DNA of 64,000 bases from CAVPUA01 sp963828015. Its GTDB lineage: Bacteria > Actinomycetota > Actinomycetes > Mycobacteriales > Jatrophihabitantaceae. A program made the position numbers and the translations under genes. Positions 49,929-57,815 of the stretch are shown here, in pieces. The stretch lies in assembly GCA_963828015.1 (NCBI GenBank), contig CAWHCD010000004.1:372001-436000 (forward strand). The letters run 5' to 3'. The notes under the pieces were generated by a model that worked only from the letters and a program-made list of their open reading frames with translations, ran no database searches and was not told where the DNA came from. The first letter of the stretch is position 1; each line of letters opens with the position of its first letter.

Positions 49929-52030
49929 GAGCCCACCTCGACCCCACGCTGCTCGGCGCCGCTGCGCCGCCGCCGTTGCCAGGCGCTGATTCGCCGGCTG
50001 AAGCGAATGATCAGGGCTATCGCCAGGATCGACCCGGCGACGATGGTGATGACGACGCCTATGGTGCCCAGCGCGCGGCTGTAGATCGAAAGCCGTTGCG
50101 GCCGACCCAAGGGGACGCCGGCTGGAGTGCTGAGAGTCGCAGAGACGACGAAGTGCCCCGACCGATCGACGTGCGTGTCGACGTGCACCGTCACCTGACT
50201 GCCCGCCGGTATCTCCTGTACCGACGAATCGTTCGCGCGAAAGCCGCGCACGTCGCCCACGCTGCTGACGCCGACCACGACCGAGGCCGTATAGGGAAGC
50301 GTGTTCAGCACGGTGAGCAGCAGGGGCGAGTCGTTGGAGGCGAGGTTGTAGGAGCGGTTGGCCGGCGGCACGATCCGAATGGCGTCATTGAGCAGCGCCG
50401 CCTGCCCGGTCAGGATGGCACTGAACTGCACGGCCGCATCGTGATCGACTCGCCAGCCGGAAGCGGCCCCGCGCTGGCGGGCCGCGGGGTAGCCCTCGAG
50501 CAAGCTCACGGCATCGGCGGCCGACACCGTCGTGGACACGGTGGTCGCCGTCGTCATGGCCGCGGCCGCGAGCTCCAGCTGGCTGGCGGGCACCTCTTGA
50601 TCCTGCGCGCCGCTGGGCTGGGCCAACGGCCCGCCCGGGTAGGTGGGGACGGCGACCAGGGCAGCGCGCAGGCCGAGCGGACGGAAGGGACCAGATGCCG
50701 TCGCGTTGATTGCGGCGGCGGCGGCCTGCGGATCGGCGTCGACCCAGCGCTGCGGGGCGAGGATGAGGAAGTTGTTGGTCTCATCCAGGGCCGGCATCAC
50801 GGCCGAGGAGACCAGTGCCGGGAGTGCGCCCAGCCCGTGACCGCCGACGTCCACGACGCTGTCCAGCTGGGCCGACACGTCCGCGGACTCCACCAGGGCC
50901 GAAGCGGTCGAACCCTCGAGCTCGACGTGCCCGCCGCTGGAGGTCGCCGAACCAGGCAGGGTGGCGGCGTTGACCAGCACGGCCTGGGCACCGTCGTTGA
51001 CCAGCGGACTGAGTGCCGCTGCTGTGATCGTCTCCCCCGCCGGCCAGGCGATGTCGTGGCGGTTGGTGATACCCAGGACGCTCGCCAACCGCTGGCTTAC
51101 CGCCGGCGGCAGCTCCGGCTGCCAGCTCATGCCGGCTCGGGTCAGCGCGTCGACGTCGGGATCGGCGAAGGGAGTCAGCGAGTAGCCGTCGACTCGGCTC
51201 AGCACGACCTTGAACCGGGCCAGCCAGGCCGAAGCGTCGTGCCCGCCGGTGCCGGCCGTGTTCCCCGCGGCGGTCACCACCCGGTACCCCTGGGTCATCA
51301 CGATGAGTTCATCAAGTACCTCGGGGTCGAGGATCAGCGTTACGTCCGACACCGAGGTTGCGTCCTCCAGGGCGGCCAGGGCGCGATCCAGGCGCCCCCC
51401 TGGTGCCACGGACGCGGCCAGGTCATCGTCGAAGAAGACTCCGTCGGCGATCGTGCGATGGGGCCGGTCCAGCAGCGGCCACAGCCAGCTCACCGTCATC
51501 TGGGCATCGCCGGTGGACGGGATGTAGGTCTGCGTCCAGCCCTGCTCGGCCACGTCCGACGTCGAGCCGGTCGCGGCCTGCAGCGAGAAATCCAACGGGT
51601 ATACGCCGGTACGGCACAGGCACAGCGTGTTGGGCGCGGAGGCGTCGGTGCTGGTCTGCAGGGCCACAGTGATCGTGCGGGTCTGCTTGGGCGCGAGTTC
51701 GCCGGCCACCGGCACCGATGGCAACCGCGAGAGCTGACTGCCGCCCTCGACCGGGCTGTTGAGCGCGCGCCGCAGATCCCTCGTGCTCAGCAACGGAGGT
51801 TCCCGCACGATCAGCAGCTTCATGTCGGTCAGGCTCGTGGACGTCGTATTCGTGATCTCGATGGTCACGTCCAAGGGCGTGATGGCCGTGGTGGGCGGCG
51901 GCACGCTCGGGCTGACCTGGACCACTCGCAGGCTCGCATGGGCGTCGGCCGCCTGCGCCGCCGGGGGGATCACAAGCGGGGCGGTGCCCAACGCGAGCAG
52001 CGCTACGAACACGACCGCGGTCCGCCTCAC
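49925..52030 (-). CDS. DUF6049 family membrane-anchored protein
   Basis: 701 aa from GTG 52030. Signal peptide (VVFVALLALGTAPLVIPPAA), a large extracellular region, and a C-terminal membrane helix (IGVVITIVAGSILAIALIIR) with a basic tail. Corresponds in position to Rv3909, between the NUDIX gene and murJ. Function unknown; location suggests a role in wall assembly. Overlaps the NUDIX gene by 4 bases. Confidence 0.85.
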   Translation of the reverse strand: MRRTAVVFVALLALGTAPLVIPPAAQAADAHASLRVVQVSPSVPPPTTAITPLDVTIEITNTTSTSLTDMKLLIVREPPLLSTRDLRRALNSPVEGGSQLSRLPSVPVAGELAPKQTRTITVALQTSTDASAPNTLCLCRTGVYPLDFSLQAATGSTSDVAEQGWTQTYIPSTGDAQMTVSWLWPLLDRPHRTIADGVFFDDDLAASVAPGGRLDRALAALEDATSVSDVTLILDPEVLDELIVMTQGYRVVTAAGNTAGTGGHDASAWLARFKVVLSRVDGYSLTPFADPDVDALTRAGMSWQPELPPAVSQRLASVLGITNRHDIAWPAGETITAAALSPLVNDGAQAVLVNAATLPGSATSSGGHVELEGSTASALVESADVSAQLDSVVDVGGHGLGALPALVSSAVMPALDETNNFLILAPQRWVDADPQAAAAAINATASGPFRPLGLRAALVAVPTYPGGPLAQPSGAQDQEVPASQLELAAAAMTTATTVSTTVSAADAVSLLEGYPAARQRGAASGWRVDHDAAVQFSAILTGQAALLNDAIRIVPPANRSYNLASNDSPLLLTVLNTLPYTASVVVGVSSVGDVRGFRANDSSVQEIPAGSQVTVHVDTHVDRSGHFVVSATLSTPAGVPLGRPQRLSIYSRALGTIGVVITIVAGSILAIALIIRFSRRISAWQRRRRSGAEQRGVEVGS

Positions 52031-52494
52031 GCGGAGTCCGCGAGCAGCCGTCCCGCTGTGTCGACCAGTCCGCGTTCGTCTGGATAGGCCAGGCGGGCCC
52101 GCACGTCGGGAAGGGGAACCCAGGCCACCTCGGTGACCTCGATATCGGCGTCAGAGAGCTCTCCCCCGGTGGCCCGGAGCAGGAAGTGGTGCACCGTCTT
52201 GTGGATGCGTCGGCCTTCGGCCACGAACCAGTAGTCGATCGTGCCGAGTTCGGCGACGACCACGCCGACGATTCCGGTCTCCTCCTCGACCTCACGCACG
52301 GCCGCCTGTTCGGCGGTCTCCCCCGCCTCGAGGTGACCCTTGGGCAGCGACCACAGCAGCCGGCCGCGGCGGTCCGTGCGCCCGATCAGCGCGGCCTTGG
52401 GCACGGCACCGTCGGTGTCCACGACCAGGCCGCCGGCACTCGTCTCGTCCACCCGCTCGAGCCGGCGTGGCTTGGCGCTCGGACGGCGGGACAT
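52027..52494 (-). CDS. NUDIX hydrolase
   Basis: 155 aa from ATG 52494. Complete Nudix box GHLEAGETAEQAAVREVEEE-TGI at about 53-75. Corresponds to MutT4 (Rv3908) by place. Likely hydrolyses nucleoside polyphosphates; substrate unproven. The open frame continues upstream antisense to the CCA gene and is not coding there. Divergent from cca with a 39-bp gap. Confidence 0.9.
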   Translation of the reverse strand: MSRRPSAKPRRLERVDETSAGGLVVDTDGAVPKAALIGRTDRRGRLLWSLPKGHLEAGETAEQAAVREVEEETGIVGVVVAELGTIDYWFVAEGRRIHKTVHHFLLRATGGELSDADIEVTEVAWVPLPDVRARLAYPDERGLVDTAGRLLADSA

Positions 52495-52533
52495 GTCCCC
52501 GATGGTATCCGCCGGTCGGTACGCTGGCCGTCC

Positions 52534-53967
52534 GTGACGCGTGCAGAAGACCAAGCTGGTGATGCCCCGCTCGACGCGGGCATCGCCGCTTTGGTGACCA
52601 TTGATCCGGTTGCGCGTCAGTTGGGCGCAACGTTCGCATCGTCGGGTCACCAGCTGCACCTGGTCGGTGGCACCGTGCGCGATGCGATGATGCACCGCCC
52701 CAGCGAGGACCTCGACTTCACCACCGACGCCCATCCGGACCGCATCCTGGAACTCGTGGCCCCGCTGGCCCAGGCGACCTGGACGACGGGCATCGAGTTC
52801 GGGACGGTCGGCGTCCAGATCGGCGGCCAGCGGTGCGAGATCACGACGTTCCGGGCTGATCGCTACGACCGGGTCTCGCGCAACCCGGAGGTGGCCTTCG
52901 GCCGGTCGCTGCACGATGACCTGGCCCGGCGCGACTTCACGATGAACGCCATGGCGTTGTCGGTCACCGGCGACGGTGTCTTCACCGACCCGTTCGGCGG
53001 TCTGGCCGACCTGGCCCGCGGCCTGCTGCGCACGCCCGGCCGGCCCGAGGACTCCTTCGCCGACGACCCGCTCCGCATGCTGCGCGCGGCCCGCTTCGTC
53101 TCCACGCTCGGGGTCGAGGTCGAGGAATCGGTGCTCGCGGTGATGGCCGACCTGGCCGAGGAGCTGGGCCGGATCACGGCCGAACGGGTCCAGGCCGAGC
53201 TGACCAAGTTGCTGCTGGGCACGCCGCGCCGGGGTCTGGAGGTACTGGTGGACACCGGCCTCGCGGCGGTCGTGCTGCCCGAACTGCCCGCGCTGCGGAT
53301 GACCACCGACGAGCACGGCCAGCACAAGGACGTCTACGCCCACACCCTGCAGGTGCTCGATCAGGCGATTGCCGCCGAGGCCGGTCCGCCCGATCTCGTG
53401 CTGCGCTGGGCGGCGCTGCTGCACGACATCGGCAAGCCCGCCACGCGCCGCTTCGAGGCCGGGCGGCGGGTGACGTTTCACCACCACGAGGTGGTCGGCG
53501 CGCGGATGGCCCGGGTCCGGCTCAAGGAGCTGAAGTACTCGAAGGAGATCGTCGAGGACGTGGGCCAGTTGGTCTTCCTGCACCTGCGCTTCTACGGCTA
53601 CAGCCGGGGCGAGTGGACGGACTCGGCCGTGCGCCGGTACGTCGTGGACGCCGGCCCCTTGCTGGACCGTCTGCACAAGTTGGTGCGCTCGGACTCGACC
53701 ACCCGCAACCAGCGCAAGGCGGCCCAGCTGGCCGGCAACTACGACGAGCTCGAACAGCGCATCGCCATCCTGCGCGAGCAGGAGGAGTTGGAGGCGATTC
53801 GTCCGGATCTGGACGGCACCGAGATCATGAGCGTGCTCGGCATCGCGCCCGGTCCGGTCGTCGGCCAGGCTTACCAACACCTGCTCGCCCTGCGGATGGA
53901 GCGCGGGCCGTTGGGCCACGAACAGGCCGTGCGCGAGCTGCAGGACTGGTACGCGGCCCGCGACTGA
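52534..53967 (+). CDS. cca: CCA-adding tRNA nucleotidyltransferase
   Basis: 477 aa from GTG 52534. Class II nucleotidyltransferase head LVGGTVRDAMMHRPSEDLDF with the catalytic DLD, RRDFTMNAMALSV, and a C-terminal HD domain (LLHDIGKPATRRF). Needed here because the tRNA genes in the window do not encode CCA. Confidence 0.93.
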   Translation: MTRAEDQAGDAPLDAGIAALVTIDPVARQLGATFASSGHQLHLVGGTVRDAMMHRPSEDLDFTTDAHPDRILELVAPLAQATWTTGIEFGTVGVQIGGQRCEITTFRADRYDRVSRNPEVAFGRSLHDDLARRDFTMNAMALSVTGDGVFTDPFGGLADLARGLLRTPGRPEDSFADDPLRMLRAARFVSTLGVEVEESVLAVMADLAEELGRITAERVQAELTKLLLGTPRRGLEVLVDTGLAAVVLPELPALRMTTDEHGQHKDVYAHTLQVLDQAIAAEAGPPDLVLRWAALLHDIGKPATRRFEAGRRVTFHHHEVVGARMARVRLKELKYSKEIVEDVGQLVFLHLRFYGYSRGEWTDSAVRRYVVDAGPLLDRLHKLVRSDSTTRNQRKAAQLAGNYDELEQRIAILREQEELEAIRPDLDGTEIMSVLGIAPGPVVGQAYQHLLALRMERGPLGHEQAVRELQDWYAARD

Positions 53968-53976
53968 GGCGCTGGA

Positions 53977-55260
53977 TCAGTGGGGTTCGCGGCCGGTGCG
54001 TACGTAGGCCGCGGCGATGAGGGCGTAGCCCAGGCTGATCACCAGGACCGACGCCGGGGAGTGCCCGTTGTCAGGCAGCAGCAGCGCCGTGAGGGTCGCC
54101 GCGCCCACGAACGCCAGGTTGAACATCGTGTCGTAGAGGGAGAAGACCCGGCCGCGGAACTCGTCGAGCACCGTGCGCTGCACGGTGGTGTCGACGCAGA
54201 TCTTGATGCCCTGGGCACAGAAGCCGAAGATGCCGGCCGCGACGAGCAGCGGTGGGGTCTGGTACGGCAGCCCGCCGACGAGTTCGACGACCGCAGACAC
54301 GAGCAGCAGCACTACCGGCCAGTTGACGAACCCCATCCGGCGGGTCGCCGCCGGGGTGAAGACGGCCGCGAGCCCGGCCCCGATCGCGACCATGGCGATC
54401 ACCTGGCCCAGCCCGGCCAGGCCGGCCCGGAAGAAGCCGTCGTCGTGGAAGTAGTTGCGGTAGAGCAGCAGGATGCTGACCGTGGAGATGCCGTAGAAGA
54501 AGCGCTGGCTGCCGATCATCATCAAGGCCCGGAAGGCCGGCTTGCGTTCGTACACGTGCCGAGCACCGGCGACCAGGCCGCTCGCGACGGCGCGCAGGGT
54601 CTCCCGCGCCGCCCGCTCGGCCGCATCGGGGCCGAGGGCCTCGCGGGCAAAGCCGCGGGCGAAGTTCGCGGCGAGCAGGTAGGGGATGATCGCCCCGGCC
54701 GCCATCCACGCGTAGCTGGTGTCCCCGCTCAGGGGTAGCCGCAGCAACAGGGCACACCCGCCCCCCAGCGCGGTGGCCATCGACCCGCTGGTCGTAGAAA
54801 GCGCGTTGGCCGTGACCAGTTCGGCCTCGTCCACGACATGGGGCAGACCGGTCGAGAGCGCCGACAGGACGAAGCGGTTGATCGAGACGACGACCAGGGC
54901 GCTGGCGTAGAAGACCTCACCGTGCAGGCCGGCCGCGATCTCGACACCCACCCCCAGCACGGCGACGCCGCGGATCAGGTTGGCGAACATCAGCACCCGT
55001 TGCCGCCACCACCGATCCAGCAGCACTCCGGCGAACGGGCCGATGAAGGAGTAGGGCAGCAGGACGACGGCGAACCCGGCGGCCACCTGAGACGCCTTGG
55101 CCTGATGTTCCGGGCTGAACAGGACCGCCCCGGCGAGGGAGGCCTGGAAGACGCCGTCGCCGAATTGTCCGGCCAGACGGACCGAGTACAGCCGTCGAAA
55201 GCCGGCGTGCTGCAGCGCGCGCCGTACGTGACCTCGCTCGAGGTGTGCGACGCGAGGCAT
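53977..55260 (-). CDS. MFS transporter
   Basis: 427 aa with about 12 membrane segments; LPYSFIGPFAGVLLDRWWRQ is the motif-A loop of the major facilitator family. Resembles the NreB/Tsr-like actinobacterial exporters of unknown substrate. The two halves are separated by a cytoplasmic loop with ALGPDAAERAARETLRA. Confidence 0.85.
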   Translation of the reverse strand: MPRVAHLERGHVRRALQHAGFRRLYSVRLAGQFGDGVFQASLAGAVLFSPEHQAKASQVAAGFAVVLLPYSFIGPFAGVLLDRWWRQRVLMFANLIRGVAVLGVGVEIAAGLHGEVFYASALVVVSINRFVLSALSTGLPHVVDEAELVTANALSTTSGSMATALGGGCALLLRLPLSGDTSYAWMAAGAIIPYLLAANFARGFAREALGPDAAERAARETLRAVASGLVAGARHVYERKPAFRALMMIGSQRFFYGISTVSILLLYRNYFHDDGFFRAGLAGLGQVIAMVAIGAGLAAVFTPAATRRMGFVNWPVVLLLVSAVVELVGGLPYQTPPLLVAAGIFGFCAQGIKICVDTTVQRTVLDEFRGRVFSLYDTMFNLAFVGAATLTALLLPDNGHSPASVLVISLGYALIAAAYVRTGREPH

Positions 55261-55297
55261 CTGTCAGACGCTACGGGTAACGCATTAAGTTCACACT

Positions 55298-55900
55298 GTG
55301 CCGGTATCGGGGACGCAGGGCCTGCCATTGGCGCCGGCCGCTGGGCGCTTGCTGGTGGCGACGCCGATGCTGACCGAGGCGACGTTTCATCGCACGGTGG
55401 TGTACCTGCTCGAACACGATGAGGGCGGCACCATCGGGGTGGTCATCAACCGTCCCAGCCACACCCCGGTCGGGCATGTGCTGCCCGACTGGCAGGAAGT
55501 AGTCGCCGATCCGGGCGTGGTGTTCACCGGGGGGCCGGTTCAGCCGGACGGGGCGTTGTGCCTGGGCCTCACCGTCGAGGTCCCCGCCGGGCCGGGCCAG
55601 TTCCCCGACGCCGGAGCGTTGCGACCGGTCGTCGGGGGCGTGTGCACCGTGGACCTGGACGGCGACGTCGAGCTGCTGGCGGCGATGACGACCCGACTGC
55701 GGGTCTTCGCCGGGCACTCGGGCTGGGCCGGCGGGCAGCTGGCCGATGAGCTGGCCGAGGGGGCGTGGTGGGTGGTCGAGGGACAGGCCCTGGAGGTCTT
55801 CAGCCCGCAGCCACAGCAGTTGTGGAAGTCGGTGCTGCTGCGTCAGCCGCCGCCGCTGCGGTTCATGGCCACCTATCCGAACGACCCGACGCTCAACTGA
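55298..55900 (+). CDS. YqgE/AlgH family protein (DUF179)
   Basis: 200 aa from GTG 55298. Family marks: GRLLVATPMLTEATFHRTVV, GTIGVVINRPS, FTGGPVQPDGALCL and GHSGWAGGQLADEL. Function unknown. Divergent from the MFS gene with 37 bp between. Confidence 0.92.
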   Translation: MPVSGTQGLPLAPAAGRLLVATPMLTEATFHRTVVYLLEHDEGGTIGVVINRPSHTPVGHVLPDWQEVVADPGVVFTGGPVQPDGALCLGLTVEVPAGPGQFPDAGALRPVVGGVCTVDLDGDVELLAAMTTRLRVFAGHSGWAGGQLADELAEGAWWVVEGQALEVFSPQPQQLWKSVLLRQPPPLRFMATYPNDPTLN

Positions 55901-55912
55901 GCGCCGGGTCGT
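55881..55912. terminator. Hairpin at the yqgE/ino1 convergent ends
   Basis: 15-base arms 55881-55895 and 55898-55912 pair with one mismatch; the stem overlaps the yqgE stop codon and lies 33 bp from the ino1 stop. Confidence 0.6.
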
Positions 55913-55944
55913 CGGAGAAGATAGTGCGGACTAGCTAGTGCGGC

Positions 55945-57030
55945 CTAGCGGTCGACCGTGCCGTCGATGAACGCCTCGACCGCGTCGCGGGCCTCGTCGT
56001 CGAAGTACTGCACGGGCGGGGACTTCATGAAGTAGGACGACGCCGACAGGATCGGGCCGCCGATACCCCGGTCGAGCGCGATCTTGGCGCACCGCAACGC
56101 GTCGATGATGACGCCGGCGGAGTTGGGCGAGTCCCAGACCTCGAGCTTGTACTCCAGGTTCAAGGGCACGTCGCCGAACGCCTTGCCCTCCAGGCGCACG
56201 TAGGCCCACTTGCGGTCATCGAGCCACGCGACGTAGTCCGACGGGCCGATGTGGACGTTGCGCTTGCCCAGGTCGCGGTCGGGGATCTGCGACGTCACCG
56301 CGTTGGTCTTGGAGATCTTCTTGGACTCGAGGCGGTCACGCTCGAGCATGTTCATGAAGTCCATGTTCCCGCCGACGTTGAGCTGCATGGTGCGCTGCAA
56401 CTCCACTCCGCGGTCCTCGAACAGCTTCGCGAGTACCCGGTGGGTGATCGTCGCGCCGACCTGGGACTTGATGTCGTCGCCGACGATGGGCACACCGGCG
56501 GCCTCGAACTTCGCGGCCCACTCAGGGGTGCCGGCGATGAAGACGGGCAGCGCGTTGACGAACGCGACGTGCGCGTCGATGGCGCACTGGGCGTAGAAGC
56601 GCGCGGCGTCCTCGGAACCGACCGGCAGGTAGCAGATCAGCACGTCGACCTTGGCCTCACGCAGCGCGGCGACCACATCGACCGGCTCGGCGTCGGACTC
56701 CTCGATCGTCTCGCGGTAGTACTTGCCCAGCCCGTCGAGGGTGTGGCCGCGTTGCACGGGGACGTTCAGTGGCGGGACGTCACAGATCTTGATCGTGTTG
56801 TTCTCGCTGGCCCCGATCGCCTCGGACAGGTCGCTGCCGACCTTCTTGGCGTCGACGTCGAACGCGACGACGAACTCGATGTCGCTGACGTGGTACGGGC
56901 CGAACTGGACGTGCATGAGGCCGGGAACCTTGGTACCGGGCTGCGCGTCGGCGTAGTAGTGGACGCCCTGCACGAGCGAGGCCGCGCAGTTACCGACACC
57001 GACGATTCCGACGCGGATCTTCGAACCCAT
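55945..57030 (-). CDS. ino1: Inositol-3-phosphate synthase
   Basis: 361 aa from ATG 57030 (AAGGAGGAG upstream). NAD-binding RVGIVGVGNCAASLVQGV, catalytic region GDDIKSQVGATITHR and LNVGGNMDFMN. Converts glucose-6-phosphate to inositol-1-phosphate for phosphatidylinositol lipids and mycothiol. It lies 35 bp downstream of a padR gene on the same strand, as in M. tuberculosis. Confidence 0.95.
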   Translation of the reverse strand: MGSKIRVGIVGVGNCAASLVQGVHYYADAQPGTKVPGLMHVQFGPYHVSDIEFVVAFDVDAKKVGSDLSEAIGASENNTIKICDVPPLNVPVQRGHTLDGLGKYYRETIEESDAEPVDVVAALREAKVDVLICYLPVGSEDAARFYAQCAIDAHVAFVNALPVFIAGTPEWAAKFEAAGVPIVGDDIKSQVGATITHRVLAKLFEDRGVELQRTMQLNVGGNMDFMNMLERDRLESKKISKTNAVTSQIPDRDLGKRNVHIGPSDYVAWLDDRKWAYVRLEGKAFGDVPLNLEYKLEVWDSPNSAGVIIDALRCAKIALDRGIGGPILSASSYFMKSPPVQYFDDEARDAVEAFIDGTVDR

Positions 57031-57065
57031 CAGGGCTCCTCCTTCAAGTCTTGCGTTGTAGGTGG

Positions 57066-57602
57066 TCACTTGCCGTTCTCGCGACGTTCGGTCGCGATCA
57101 GTTCCTCGAGCCAGCGAACCTCTCGGTCCACCGACTCCAAGCCGTGGTCGTGCAGTTGCTGGGTATAGCGGTCGACGCGGTCTGTCGCGCGACTGGACTT
57201 GCGCCGTTCCTCGCGCTGGCGTTCGACGTGGCGCCGGCGCCCTTCGAGGATCTGCAACCGGACGTCGGAGCGGGTCTGGGCGAAAAACGCCAGTCGAGCG
57301 CCGAAGCCGTCCTCGTCGAAGGCGTCCGGGCCCACTTCGGCCAGCAGTTCGGCGAAGTGTTCCTTGCCCTCGGCGCTGAGCCGGTAAACCCGCTTGCCGC
57401 GCCGCGACCGAGCCCCGTCCGGAGCATCGAGGGCGGCTTCCTCGGTGATCCATCCGGCTTCGGCCAGTTTGCGAAGCGTCGGATAGAGCGAACCGTAGGA
57501 GAAGGCCCGAAACGTTCCGAGCAGTTCCGAGAGCCGCTTGCGCAGCTCGTAGCCGTGCATCGGGGACTCGTTGAGCAGACCGAGGACCGCTATCTCGAGC
57601 AT
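57066..57602 (-). CDS. PadR family transcriptional regulator
   Basis: 178 aa. Winged helix at the N-terminus (LGLLNESPMHGYELRKRLSE, SYGSLYPTLRKLAEAGWI) and a C-terminal coiled-coil dimer domain (HVERQREERRKSSRATDRVD). Corresponds to Rv0047c. A perfect 25-bp palindrome 59 bp upstream of its start is a likely self-operator, which would also control ino1. Confidence 0.9.
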   Translation of the reverse strand: MLEIAVLGLLNESPMHGYELRKRLSELLGTFRAFSYGSLYPTLRKLAEAGWITEEAALDAPDGARSRRGKRVYRLSAEGKEHFAELLAEVGPDAFDEDGFGARLAFFAQTRSDVRLQILEGRRRHVERQREERRKSSRATDRVDRYTQQLHDHGLESVDREVRWLEELIATERRENGK

Positions 57603-57660
57603 GTCACCGTCCTGCCCCGTGAGTTAAGCCTTGAATAGATTCCCAGGAGCATGTCTCGCC

Positions 57661-57685
57661 CTGATGTATCAGCACGATACATCAG
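57661..57685. promoter_or_regulatory. Palindromic operator, candidate PadR box
   Basis: 10-base arms CTGATGTATC and GATACATCAG around a 5-base spacer, perfect. It contains the ATGT...ACAT elements of PadR sites. Located between divergent padR and the penicillin-binding protein gene. Confidence 0.7.
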
Positions 57686-57815
57686 TCGAGCATAAGAATG
57701 GCGTATGCGCCACGCCGAGGTGGCCAGCAGGTGAACACGCTCCTGCTGTGAGGGCTCCTGTGGCGGCGATGAAGACCAAGGCGGCTCCCATCGTCTCCTC
57801 GGTAGCGTCGTTGCG

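Noticed and set aside
52495..53919. N-terminal 475-codon extension of the NUDIX frame
   Set aside because: It is antisense to cca; the NUDIX protein starts properly at 52494.
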